This document shows, one piece after another, positions 11,273-22,437 of a stretch of 64,000 nt of DNA. This DNA comes from Solea solea (lineage: Eukaryota; Chordata; Actinopteri; Pleuronectiformes; Soleidae). Where the stretch lies: assembly GCF_958295425.1 (NCBI RefSeq), contig NC_081143.1:29497578-29561577 (forward strand), in the 5' to 3' direction. Each line of letters begins with the position of its first letter. Positions within the stretch are counted from its first letter, which is position 1. The position numbers and the translations under genes were made by a program. The notes under the pieces are model-generated. The model made no database searches. It saw nothing but the letters and a program-made list of their open reading frames with translations, and was not told the origin of the DNA.

Positions 11273-13021
11273 ATGAAGCTGACACTGCTGCTGCTGCTGG
11301 TGCTGGTGGCGGCTGTGGCAGTCGTGGTGCCCGGCCTGTCCGAGGCCCGCGTCGTCTCCAGATGTGAGCTGAAGGAAGAACTTGGGAGGGCGATCGTTCT
11401 GCCCAGACATTTGAAAATAGTCAAGGAAAGAATCCTGGAAATATGTGAGAACGATAAATAAACCATAACATGTCTAATAAGTGTAACTGCTCAAAGGACT
11501 GAGGTGGATGTTAAAGGAGGAACATTTCACTTCTTAACCTTTATGTCCTCTTAACCTTGTGTTCTTCTTGCTTCTTCATTGGTTCCCTGAAGTGATCTGT
11601 GAATTGAACAGAAGATCCCGTCTGAACACTGACCTGGTCAGAATCTTCGGTAAACGCAGAACAACAACAGCCATGCCAACGACAGAACTGACGACCTTGG
11701 AGCCAACGACAGAACCGACGTCCTTGGAGCCAGCGACAGAACCGACGTCCGTGGAGCCAGCGACAGAACCGACGACCGTGGAGCCAGCAACAGAACTGTC
11801 ATCCATCGAGCCAACGACAGAACCGACGTCTGTGGAGCCAGCGACAGAACCGATGTCCGTGGAGCCAGCGACAGAACCGATGTCCGTGGAGCCAGCGACA
11901 GAACCGACAACCACCGAGACATCAACTCTGGAGCCACTCACTGAAGAAGCCACAACCACAGAAATAACCTCTGCTACAACTCCTCCAGAATCAGCAACCA
12001 CTGAACCAACAACTTCAGAATCAACCCTTGAAATCACCCAAATCACTCGTGGCTTCAGACAAAAGCGGCATGTCAATTCCGTCAGCAGTGAGTCCGAATC
12101 ATCGGAGATGACCGGCAGCATGAAGGAACTGCTGGAAGGTGAAGAAAGTGAGGAGTCAGATGAAGACGAGGGTTACGAGGCGAGTGACGAGAGCGAGGAT
12201 GAGGAAAGCGATGAGCAGGACAGTGAGGTATCAGATGAGGATGAGGAGAGCAAGGAGAGTGGGACCCGTTCAAAGCGATCGTATCGTCAATGGAGGCCCA
12301 GAAAGAGGAGACCACGTCTGTCCAAGGGGTTTTACGGGCTCTTCCAGCTGGCAGACAGTACCTTCTGTGATTCAGGTTACCGTAGGACCTGGAACAAGTG
12401 CAGAACAGACTGCCTCGGTGAGTCTTTGCAACAGAGAATTACACAGTACACAGTCTATTTGTTTTGCAAATGAATAACAGTGACTTGTTCCGCCACAGCC
12501 TTCACCGATGATGACATAACAGATGACATCAAGTGCTTCGTGAAGACCGACGCCTGGTAGTAAGTTCTTATATAACGCGTTAAAAATCACCCCAAATCAA
12601 TCATCAGAGTGAAAACACACCTTCTCAAGCCTTGAAAAGTTATTCAGTGTTGTTATCTCTACAAAGCTAGCATTACAGTTCATGTGGAACATGCAGGTTT
12701 GTTACCCAAATCTTCAGAGTGGTTGTGATGGTTAACTGAAGACAGAAGAGTCTGGTGTATTCAGAGACAGCTGCTGAAAACCATGTCACTTCGTTAGGCG
12801 CATAAATGTACCATTTCAATTGCACCATTAGGCCACCTGGTGGCCAAACATGTTTCAACAGTGTGACAGTAGAATGTACTGTAAACATAAATAACATGAA
12901 TAACATGTATATTGTATCTCCATGAGACAAACAACAGCTTATCTTTCTTGTTAATGACAGCCGCTTGCTGAGGAGAGCTTCTCACACATGTCATCACGTT
13001 CCTTCCTTCAACTGCCCATGA
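11273..13021 (+). CDS. Secreted lysozyme-C/alpha-lactalbumin-like protein with mucin-like and acidic insert
   Basis: Exons 11273-11444, 11593-12417, 12499-12559, 12961-13021; phases 1, 1, 2 match the partner gene at 13862. Protein 372 aa with a signal peptide (about 1-25). The lysozyme fold is split. Residues 26-77 give helix A (RCELKEELGRA) and the second helix (ICELNRRSRLNT). Residues 300-372 give YGLFQL, FCDSG, NKCRTDC, the calcium loop FTDDDITDD and the last two Cys. All eight lysozyme cysteines are present. Both catalytic acids appear lost: the Glu35 position is Arg, and the Asp52 position (before YGLFQ) is Phe. In between are about eight 8-residue EPATEPTS-type repeats (about 80-160), a Ser/Thr/Glu-rich part, then a very acidic stretch (217-280). 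RQKR (ending 216) and RSKR (ending 286) fit furin cleavage. Two products bonded by disulfides are possible; enzyme activity is unlikely. Confidence 0.85.
11690..11915 (+). repeat. 24-bp coding repeat (EPATEPTS-type)
   Basis: In-frame 24-bp units (gagccagcgacagaaccgac-type) code the Thr/Pro/Glu-rich part of the lysozyme-fold protein. This mucin-like stretch is a likely O-glycosylation region and likely varies in length. Confidence 0.85.
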
Positions 13022-13180
13022 GGAGCCGCTGGTGCTTCCTACCCACGATGTCTCCATGACTTCATGTGTTCATCTCACATTCTTCTTCTAGTCTTTCATC
13101 ACTGGAGCTGACAATAATAACGAACATTAAAATTTAATCAAATCAAAATTTGTTGGTGATATTTTCCACTATAATCCACA

Positions 13181-13186
13181 ATAAAG
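13181..13186 (+). promoter_or_regulatory. Poly(A) signal of the first lysozyme-fold gene
   Basis: AATAAA about 160 nt after the TGA stop; a second AATAAA lies near 13243. Confidence 0.6.
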
Positions 13187-13377
13187 AAAAACAAACCCAT
13201 GTTATCTTCTGGTCAATGATGATGGTTTTTCTTTTTTCTTTCAATAAATATGTTTTACTCAACTCAACAGAATGAATCTGTTTCCATAGCAACATATGAA
13301 CTGGTGTGTGCCAAGACACAGTTTAGCTAGCTAACTAGTCAGTTACTTTGTTAGCTATCTCGCTAGCTAATTACTTT

Positions 13378-13413
13378 GTTGGATGGATGGATGGATGGAT
13401 GGATGGATGGATG

Positions 13414-13492
<79 letters not shown>
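13378..13492. repeat. (GGAT)n(AGAT)n microsatellite
   Basis: About eight GGAT units followed by about twenty AGAT units, in the spacer between the two lysozyme-fold genes. A CA run at 13609-13635 follows. Confidence 0.95.
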
Positions 13493-13751
13493 CACCTCTG
13501 GGGAGACAAACTGTCTCACCTCATGTGGTTTAGGTCTCTTGTTCTTTTCATCAGGATGTAGGTGTAACCTGTAAATGAGAAGACATGTTTTCAGGGACAT
13601 GGATCATGACACACACACACACACACACACACACACCTCGACCTCCTTACAGCTCAGAAACCCAACGCCACTTTTTGGGAATGTGGCACAGTGCTGTCCA
13701 ATGGTCTGTGCCAGAGGGAGCGCTTCTTTATCTGAGGCAGAACAAAAGAGC

Positions 13752-13825
13752 AACAGGTGTGCTGTGATTGGTCAGTGACAGGTGTGCTGTGATTGGTCAG
13801 TGACAGCCACATCATATATGTACAC
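13752..13825 (+). promoter_or_regulatory. Promoter of the second lysozyme-fold gene with duplicated CCAAT-type box
   Basis: A 25-bp block containing GTGATTGGTCAGTGACA occurs twice head to tail. Each copy holds ATTGG (inverted CCAAT). A weak TATA-like CATATATG (13813-13820) and a CA run (13823-13842) follow, and the ATG is at 13862. Confidence 0.6.
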
Positions 13826-13861
13826 ACACACACACACACACAGGCAGAAGACACAGTGAAG

Positions 13862-15746
13862 ATGAAGAGTGTGGTGGTGTTGGTGCTCTCAGTGCTGACC
13901 TGTGGTCTGGCCGACTGTAAGAATGTGACCATATGTGACGTGAACGATGTCATCAATGACAGATCCCTCATCCCCAGTCATTTCTCGGACCAGAACCTCA
14001 GGGCCAAGGGTGAGTACCGGTCACTTCTTTTGACATCTGAGACAGTAAAGACATTGAGGACAGGACTGTGAAACTCCAATGACCTGGAGACCAATAATTA
14101 CCAATAATGCAAAGCAGTTTGTGTGATTTATATATGTATATATGCATATATACATATATGTAAGTGTATATATGTACATATATAATTAAAAACATATTGC
14201 TAGTATTATAAAAGTTATAAATCTTTGCATTTGCTTTGGTTTTTAATACCAGTTGACTTTGTTTTTGTTTTATTTATTTATAATAATTCTTATTTTAATC
14301 TGTTTTTACTCATTTTATTTGGTGACTCATTGAACTTTTATAGTCATTTAACTGTGTAAAACTTTCTCTATTTTAACATATTTGACCCTGTTTAGTGATC
14401 TGTAAGGCAAATCCCGAGGTTGGCATGCAAACCGACTGGAAAGAGGCGGGGCCACAGGGGGGCGAGACATTATACGGCCTTTTCCGTCTCAGTAACCGAC
14501 TCTTCTGCAGAGACGATTCCTCAGACTCCACCTCCATCGACCACTGTGACATCCACTGCAACAGTGAGTACCACATTCACTCAGTTACTGCTGTGTCCAC
14601 ACAACAATGTTCACGTCTTTATCTCACTGTGACACTTTTCCACCAGGACACTGGAGTGTTTAAACCACTCACTCTCCCACACCAAAGTCCACAGAGAAAA
14701 TCAGTGATTTTAACATCACACACACATGTGTCCATCTGCTGCCTCCATCACTAAGTTGAAATGTCTTAATCCTTCACTCAAATTGAGCTCAGTGACACAA
14801 AGTGACCACATGAGGCAGCAGAGGAGCAGCAGCTTCTCTCTGGACTTTGGTGTGGGAGAGTGAGTGAGTGGTTTCTCCAGTAAATCACATGTTTTCTCGT
14901 CGTCTTCACAGAGTTTATTGACGACGACATAACCGATGATGTTGAATGTGTTCTTGGCGTCTTTACGAATCTTCTGTAAGTTGTTTTTTTTTCTTCACAG
15001 TGAGGTCACATGCTTGTGCTTAACATTTTGATGTAGACATTTTAAATACATGTGTGTGTTAAGTTTTTATATTGATGTGATGAATTTTGATCATTTGTCA
15101 CATATTCCTACTTTTGGCCTTTCTTCTATTATTCTATTAGATAATTGTTGTGTTTTGGTCATTATTTTGTCACGATTATTACATCTTAACTCATTGTTTA
15201 AATCTCATATCTCACTTTTTATCAAATGTCTCATAATTCTAATCATTTTAAAGATTTACCTCATATTTTAGACTTTTTATGTCACAATTGTGAAGTTTCA
15301 CCTCACAGGTTTATGAGAATGTTTTTATTATGCAGGCGAATGTTTTTTACTTCTTTGTTATTGTTGTTGTTGACTGGAGGACAAATGGTCCACTCCCTGA
15401 TATTATTACACATCCTAACAAAACACAGGAAGGAGAAGGCCATGCAACAAAAAGCCTCAGGCTGGAAGAAGAAGGTCACTCTTACACAGTTTGTAATTGA
15501 ATCTGTTGCTCTAATATTTCCACAGTGAACATGGATTTGGATTCATGAGCTACAACGTAACAAGGCTCCAGGAATTAAATCAAATGTAAGTTTCTGCATC
15601 TTCGTTTTCATCGAGCGTCTGCGTTTGAATCGATCGTCAGACTTTGTGAGAGTGTGTTGTGTTTCACTTGCAGGGTCAACAACCTCCTCGCAGGTGTTTG
15701 CAATGGAAAGAAAGACCAAGATTATCCACTCGATCAATGCCAATAA
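13862..15746 (+). CDS. Secreted alpha-lactalbumin/lysozyme-C-like protein
   Basis: Exons 13862-14009, 14396-14563, 14912-14975, 15526-15585, 15674-15746; all introns GT-AG and in phase; protein 170 aa. Signal peptide about 1-18. Eight Cys match the lysozyme set (extra Cys right after the signal). The middle is strikingly close to alpha-lactalbumin: YGLFRLSNRLFC (mammal YGLFQISNKLWC), then HCDIHC and KFIDDDITDD (mammal DKFLDDDITDD). The latter is the calcium loop, here residues 106-115. At the lysozyme Glu35 position Glu57 is kept (CKANPEVGMQT), whereas alpha-lactalbumin has lost it. The Asp52 position is Leu. An extra 60-nt exon (EHGFGFMSYNVTRLQELNQ) lengthens the part before the last Cys pair. 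A calcium-binding secreted protein is likely; lysozyme activity is uncertain. Confidence 0.87.
14607..14882. repeat. Foldback element copy (intron 2 of second lysozyme-fold gene)
   Basis: Arms 'ctctcccacaccaaagtcca' + 'cagagaaaatcagtgatttt' and their inverse, with a core 'gtgacacaaagtgaccaca' + 'tgaggcagcagagga'. Family described once here; other copies listed below. Confidence 0.85.
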
Positions 15747-15818
15747 TCTCAATCTGCTTTAGGAGCCACTGCAGCATATAATCCCGTCTCACACGAGCTG
15801 CCTGCCGTTAACGGCCAT

Positions 15819-15824
15819 AATAAA
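15819..15824 (+). promoter_or_regulatory. Poly(A) signal of the second lysozyme-fold gene
   Basis: AATAAA 72 nt after the TAA stop. An AAT microsatellite starts at about 15886. Confidence 0.65.
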
Positions 15825-15885
15825 GTGAAGCATGTTCTACTCGTGGCAGTGACTTTGTGTCTGTTTTCACTTTTTAAGTAGAATC

Positions 15886-15921
<36 letters not shown>

Positions 15922-15937
15922 GAAATGATTAAAACAG

Positions 15938-16625
15938 TCACACACACACACACACAGTCACAGACACACACACACACAGTCACACACCTACACACAGTCA
16001 CACACACAAACACATACAGACACACACACACCTACACACAGTCACACACACAGTCACCGACACACACAGTCACACACACAGACACACACACAGAGACACA
16101 CACACAGACACACACACACACAGTCACAGACACACACACACACAGTCACAGTCACACACACAGTCACACACCTACACACAGTCACACACACAGTCACCGA
16201 CACACACAGTCACACACACAGTCACACACCTACACACAGTCACACACACAAACACATACAGACACACACACACCTACACACAGTCACACACACAGTCACC
16301 GACACACACAGTCACACACACAGACACACACACAGAGACACACACACAGACACACACACACACACACAGTCACAGACACACACACACACAGTCACAGTCA
16401 CACACACAGTCACACACCTACACACAGTCACACACACAGTCACCGACACACACAGTCACACACACAGACACACACACAGAGACACACACACAGTCTCACA
16501 CCCACACACAGACACACAGTCACACACACAGACACACACAGTCACAGACACACACACACCTACAGTCTCACACATACAGTCACAAACACAGACACAGTCA
16601 CACACACAGACACACACACACACGA
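15938..16625. repeat. CACACAGT-type minisatellite
   Basis: About 690 bp of CACA runs broken by GTCA, GACA, CCTA and CCGA. Higher-order blocks of about 170-200 bp repeat (compare 15966-16130 with 16206-16380). The long Thr/His/Ser open frames here are artefacts. Confidence 0.95.
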
Positions 16626-16799
16626 CTTCCTGTGTGAACAATTTACAGCATGTTCAGGGATTTTTAAATAAAATAATGTTATTCATTATGTTCTCAGTAG
16701 TTTGTTTTATATATAACATAAATACAGGTTTTGATTTGACTCTTTGTTTTATGAGTTCTTCTTATATATAAAATATAAAATATTTAACTTCTAGTTTCA

Positions 16800-17105
16800 G
16801 TAGTTATTTTAACCCGTGAGGACAAAGCAGAAAGTAAGTTACACCAAATTTCACGAACCTTGGTGGAAACTTGTCGCAGCACAAGACGAATGGAAAAGTC
16901 TCTTGGGAACCAAACGTCAACGCAACAGGAAGTCGGCCATTTTCAAATTTAGCGTCCATCTTGGCGATTAGAACATTTTCATAAACAAACAAACTTGTCT
17001 ACGCGTGATAATCGTAACAACGTAAAAATGTTATCAATTTGTACGCGACACACCAAAGATGAAAAGTTACCAAAAGGTCGCAGTTTTGAGACGTTGGTGA
17101 AAATG
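16800..17105. repeat. Unclassified interspersed repeat
   Basis: Carries 'ttggtggaaa', 'aacaggaagtcggccatttt' and 'gacacaccaaagatgaaaag'. The same strings recur at about 41835-42440, where the unit is tandemly doubled. It is a dispersed fish repeat of unknown class. Confidence 0.65.
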
Positions 17106-17640
17106 GAACTGAATTTTCATTATTATTTTTTATTTATTTTCACTTCACAAAGATTAGGGTAATACAAGTGCTTTTAAACATGCTTACAAAATAAAAACAT
17201 TCCTTTCTTAATAAACACATACAATTCATTCAACATTGTCATGGTGTGCACAGTAGGTGGCGACAATGACCAGTTTTTCCTCGGGAAGCAGCTTTACCTG
17301 TGGAAATACATAACCGGAAATAAAATGATGTGGCCTTCACAGTAAAATGGTCATGAAATGTAATGGAATGGTTTGATTTTTAACGCTAATTAAAAACACA
17401 AATGCATTTCCCTGTCATTCAATTTCATTTGTTTCTGTGTTTTTTCGGTTTTATTTTATGGTTTTTTTTTTAATTGTTTTTAGTTCACATTGTTTTCATT
17501 TCCTGTCTCGTGTTATGTATTTATGGGATGTAAAGCACTATGTGCTATAGAAATACATTTGGATTCACTTTAAATAAATAAAACAATATTTTGTGTAGTC
17601 TTTTATTTGTTTCTTTAACCTTTATTTTGAAGCGGGTGTT
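17106..17640. other. Spacer upstream of ifngr1, no gene seen
   Basis: AT-rich DNA without a supported exon. Confidence 0.5.
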
Positions 17641-17912
17641 TCCGGTGATGTCAAACAGGTGTGGGTTTTCCACTTCCTCCCCCTACTGCGGATGAAACCT
17701 AAAGGTGAGTGAACACATGAACTATAGGAGAACGATGTGCACGCGCTGGCCGCTCTTTCGGTTGAATCGAGAGATAAAAGAAAAACCTACTTCCGGTGTG
17801 GTTGAGAAACGACGCTTTTTCGGATAATGACGCGTTCAGGTGACGGTTTTCTCCGTTTTTGTGCGTTAATTGTGTAATTAAAGACGGATTTTTGGAGTTT
17901 TGACAGGGAAAC

Positions 17913-19356
17913 ATGCGGCCGGATGGTGCGTTCACGGCCCTTCTCCTCCTCAGCGCTGCCTCTGCTGTGATTGGTGAGTTTAAAGACATTTATCTGTCAT
18001 TTACTGTATAATATTCATAATATTAGACGAACGTTACTGACACTCAACGTTTTAAGTGTGACAGAAATCTTTTAAAATGGCGTCACAAATAAACAAAAGT
18101 GAAACGATATTTGGTGCTAAAAAAAATTCAAAACTTAATAAAATCAACATTAGCTTAAAACTACTTTATATCAAGAATAAGAACGTTTGTAAACCACTCA
18201 CTCTAGAGAAAATCAGTGATTTCAGCTCGTGGGGACACATCAGCTGCTGGTCCTCTGCTGCCTCATGTGGTCACTTTGTGCCACTGAGGTCAATTTGAAT
18301 GAAGGACTTTAAAAGCTGAATTTACAAAATCAGACATTAGAACTCTGATGGAGGCGGCAGAGGATCAACAACTCCTGTGTGTGTGTGTGTGTGTGTGTGT
18401 GTGATAAAGTCACTGATTTTCTCTGTGAGGTTTGGTGTGGGAGGGAGAGTGAGTGAGTGTGTGTGTGTGTGTGTGTGTGTGGGGGGGTGCTTTAGAAACT
18501 TTCACTTTTTTTTAATGAAGTAAGTTCACTGTAGTGAAGACACAACAACAGATTGGAGAAACCATGTGTTTTTGAGTGAATATTAATTTAAGTTTTAATG
18601 GATTATATGTTAGTTATAGGCTGTCTTCTCTCCCACACACACACACATACTCACTCTCCTACACCAAAGTCCACAGAAACAATCAGTGATTTTAACATCT
18701 CACACACACACACAGCAGTTGTTGATCCACTGCTGCCTCCATCACTGAGTTCAGATTGACCTCAGTGACACAAAGTGACCACAAGAGGCAGCAGAGGAGC
18801 AGCAGCTCCTGTCACTGATGTTCTCTGTGGACTTTGGTGTGGGAGAGTGAGTGCTTTACAAACTGTTGTGTTCTTTATCGACATTCCTCGCTCATGACAA
18901 AGTGACATGATGTGATTTCTGTTTGAGGAAAAACAATCAAGTCAAACTGGAGGAGCGACTGCAGCCGCTCCCTGTTACCTTTGACCACACACACACTCAC
19001 ACACACACACACACACACTCACACACACACACACACTCTGTCCCTCTGTCTGTCTCATTTCAATTCAAAATGAATTTAAATTTATTGACATATGAAACAT
19101 GTTTACGTTCCAAAGCAGGTATGACAAATAATGTACATAAATACAGATAATTTACTGTCTGTCTGTCTGTCTCTCTCTCTGTCTGTCTCTCTGTGTCTCT
19201 CTCTGTCTGTCTGTCTGTCTCTCTCTACAGTTCCACCGCCGTCAAACGTGAGTGTGTTCTGCACAAACCTTCACGTCACAGTGAGGTGGACGTACAGTGA
19301 CAAACAGCCACAAACTCGCTTCCATGTGAGATTCCAAGGCTCTGACGGGTGAGACG

Positions 19357-19392
<36 letters not shown>

Positions 19393-21211
19393 ACTCTCAC
19401 TCTGTGTGTGTGTGTGTGTGTGTGTCACAGTGTTGTTTTCTTTCAGTGCTGGGTCTGAGAATGAAACCACGCAGCACGAGTACGACCCGACTCATTACAT
19501 CTGGCAGAGTGATCAGCATTACATGGGCTTTATGTACGTCACAGTCACAGCTGTACAGGGTGGGAACCGGTCCAAGCCTGTGAAGGCGCCTTCTTTCACC
19601 TTCAACAGCCTCAAGAAGGCTGACGTCACCTGTAAGTGACACGTCGACTCATGTGGCGGCCATTTTGTCATGTCACAGCGGGAAAAGCACAGGTTTCATA
19701 CCTGAGGAACCGTCTCTGTGTCCACACTCTGAGATTATGAGAAGAAGGACTTTTGAGTTTCCTGCTAAAAACAAAATACGTGAAACTTTCAACGTTTCTT
19801 TCCAGGTGCGTTAGATTTCCCTCCTGTGAACGTGGCAGCAGAGGAGGCGGCGACCGCCGTCACGTTCCACAATCCCTTCCACTTCTACACAGAGCTGAGG
19901 AATTTTAAGAGGAACCACAACGCTCTCATCGAGTTCACGGTCGTCACAGACCAGGTTCAGTTTTAGTAAAGACTGTTCACGTCTTTGTCTTCACTGTGAG
20001 ACACACGCTGTACACTCACTCACTCTCACACACCAAAGTCCACAGAGAACATCAGAGGTTTTAGCGGCTGCTCCTCTGCTGCCTCGTGTGGTCATTTTGT
20101 GTCACTGACGTTCAGATCAGTGACTTTCACAGTGAGATGAAGAAACTCTGGCTCAGCGTGGTTCTTGCCCTGCAGGGGGCGCTCACACATGCTGTCTGTC
20201 TTTCAGGGTGAATTCATGTCCTCCTGTCAGTCGACTCAGAATGTCTGCAGGAGCAACCTCGAGGTGTCGGACGACGTGGAGAAGTGTGTCACGCTCAGAG
20301 GACGGTTGTACTACAACGACAAAAACAAAGTGGAATATGTGCTGTTCAAGGAGACAGAGCGCATCTGCGCTCACACACCAGGTCAGTGTCACCTGCAGTA
20401 ACCTGCAGGTTACTGCGTGTGGCGCTCACACGCTGGCTCCTGCAGGTGACACTGACCTGGTGTGTGGCGCTCACACACCAGGTCAGTGTCACCTGCAGGA
20501 GCCAGCGTGTGGCGCTCACACGCAGTAACCTGCAGGAGCCAGTGTGTGGCGCTCTGCAGCAGCTAAACATGATCATGTGTTGTTTTTCCCGCAGGTTCTC
20601 ACATCGTGGTGACCACAGTTCTGCTGGTCGTCCTCGTCCTCGTCGTCCTCGTGGTGTCCATCAGCATCTATGCAGTGAAGGCGTGGTCACTGAAGCCCTT
20701 CCCCAAACCCACGCTCCCTTTTCTGGTGACTGGCTTAGTTTAGCTTAGCATAGTCACTTACAAAATGGCCGTCCTCTCCTGTGACACCTGTCGTCCTCTT
20801 GTCTCGCAGGTCCTGACAAATCCCGTCAGAGGCCGACACTTTTTCCCGATGACCGGAGAAGAAATCCACCCTGTGACTGTGCTTGTCCGTGGCAGCAGGA
20901 GTCCGTCAGTCTGCTCCGAGGGCGGAGACTGTCAGGGTGGAGGAGGAGGAAGTGGTGACGCGGGCAGAGGAGGAGGAAGTGGAGGGGGAGGTGGTGTGCA
21001 ACCGCCTCCATTCAAGTCGCCCTACGCGGACGGACGACTTTTAGAGGACAGCAGTCAGGACCTGGAGGCTGTGGGGTTGATGTCCACGGGACATGGGACA
21101 GACGACGAGTCTGTGAAGACCGAGTGCTCTTGTATAGAGGAGGAGGAGCCAAACACTGAGCCCCTCCCAGAGGACAACCGAAGTCACTACGACCGACCGC
21201 ACACTTCGTAG
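17913..21211 (+). CDS. ifngr1: Interferon-gamma receptor 1-like class II cytokine receptor
   Basis: Cell-surface ligand-binding chain for type II interferon (fish crfb13/crfb17 group; which one I cannot say). Exons 17913-17973, 19231-19348, 19447-19631, 19806-19954, 20207-20381, 20595-20725, 20810-21211; 406 aa. A possible 5' UTR exon ends at 17704 (AAAG/GTGAGT), with an acceptor at 17906. Signal peptide 1-20; first FNIII-like domain about 21-121 (VPPPSNVSVFC, TVRWTY); second about 122-229 with Cys pairs; transmembrane segment about 233-257 (VVTTVLLVVLVLVVLVVSIS). The cytosolic tail has FPKPTLPF, placed like the LPKS JAK1 site, a Gly-rich stretch, and near the C-terminus YDRPH (Tyr400), matching the YDKPH STAT1 docking site of mammal IFNGR1. 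These two motifs are the main reason for the name. Confidence 0.88.
18185..18470. repeat. Foldback element copy (ifngr1 intron 1)
   Basis: Both arms present; a TG run replaces part of the right inner arm. Confidence 0.85.
18640..18865. repeat. Foldback element copy (ifngr1 intron 1)
   Basis: Core in the orientation opposite to the copy at 18185. Confidence 0.85.
19975..20150. repeat. Foldback element copy, partial (ifngr1 intron 4)
   Basis: Left arm and core; right arm largely lost. Starts about 20 nt after the exon 4 donor. Confidence 0.8.
20374..20560. repeat. Inverted/direct repeat at the exon 5 splice donor of ifngr1
   Basis: Perfect 36-bp arms (20429-20464 and 20474-20509) with a 9-nt loop. 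The right arm also copies the exon 5 end and donor (20374-20398, CACACCAG/GTCAGTG...), so the left arm can pair with the true donor. Several CCTGCAGG-type palindromes lie in the same stretch. Confidence 0.9.
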
Positions 21212-21263
21212 GTGGAGGAGCAGAGACGTGGACTTGACCGTGTGATGGACGTCATGGTTCAGG

Positions 21264-21708
21264 ATTAAAGTTCTTAATCCAAGATCTTCTCAGGATTATG
21301 ACTGTATGGCGAGCGCGTGCGTTGGGGGGGGGGGGGTTATCGTGAAAAGCTCGAGGTTTACGTTGTTTTCTCATTTCTACAGGTTTTACAGAATGTGCCT
21401 TTAAAAGAACGTGTTTACAGGTTTTTCTGAGAATTGGGACGCGGCCGATCTTTCACTGACGTTTCACAGCATGAATCTCAGGATCTGACCTCTGACCTCA
21501 GTGCAATGCAAACAGAAGACATTTAAGAGTTTTATTGTAGTTTTTATCATTTTCTCGCACTGACACTCAGGGAAAAATCAGTTAGTGGTTTTAATCTTTT
21601 AAAGGGACAGTTCACCTCAGTAGATTAGGGTTACTTGCTTTAATCTGGTGGAGATTTTAGATTCACAGAAAACGTTGTCACATTTAAGAAATCACAGAAG
21701 AAAATAAA
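21264..21708 (+). promoter_or_regulatory. Poly(A) signals of ifngr1
   Basis: ATTAAA at 21264-21269 and AATAAA at 21703-21708. Either could end the transcript; the second gives a ~500-nt 3' UTR. Confidence 0.45.
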
Positions 21709-21719
21709 GCAGAGCATAA

Positions 21720-22288
21720 TGTCGTTAATCTGGATTAGAGGTCGATTGATGTAGGGTTTTGTCCACGGTTGATGCAGATTTTCCATATTTAATCCAGGAA
21801 ACTGCACATGGTGAAGTTCTAACTCTCTCCAAAGAAATCCCACTTAAAATGATCTGATGTGCATCGAGGATGCGCGACATTATCGGCAGATATCACAAAA
21901 ATGTAAAATGTACGACACGTTAAAATCCCTCTGATGTGACGAATGACGACGACAGCCGCCGAAGAAGCTGCTTCCTCCTTGACTTCCACACTAGCGCCCT
22001 CTACTGCTACTATTGTTTCTTTGTAGTTAGACTTTTTTTTACAAATATCGGTATCAGTTATCACCCCGAGCACCAAACTCTTTCCTGCTGTTTTCATTTG
22101 TGAAGAACTGTCCCTTTAAACACTGTAACACTGTAAATTTAAGCACTTTATTTAAATCTGACCGCTGATTCACAACCTGTCAATCAACCTACTGGTGTTT
22201 TTTTTGTTTTTTATTAAAGTTAACTTATGTGAACGCTGCTCATTTGAATAGTTATTAATCAAAGTAAAGCAAATTTACCATCATTTCT

Positions 22289-22327
<39 letters not shown>

Positions 22328-22415
22328 GTGGATCAACAACTCGCTCATTCACCAAGTTCAAATTTAGTTTTAGAACTTTTATTTAGTAAAAAGAAGAAAA
22401 AAACAAAGTGTGCTC
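21720..22415. other. Spacer between ifngr1 and ltv1 (convergent genes)
   Basis: No coding exon is supported. Contains a CA run (22297-22324). The minus-strand poly(A) signal of ltv1 lies at 22432-22437. Confidence 0.5.
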
Positions 22416-22431
22416 ATGTTCAATAACAGCT

Positions 22432-22437
22432 TTTATT
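22432..22437 (-). promoter_or_regulatory. Poly(A) signal of ltv1
   Basis: AATAAA on the minus strand, about 245 nt beyond the ltv1 stop codon. Confidence 0.55.

Noticed and set aside
15925..16671. 248-residue open frame rich in Thr/His/Ser
   Set aside because: It is a read-through of a CACA minisatellite; both strands and several frames are open.
18077..18298. 73-residue plus frame in ifngr1 intron 1
   Set aside because: It is intron DNA running into a foldback element; no coding signature.
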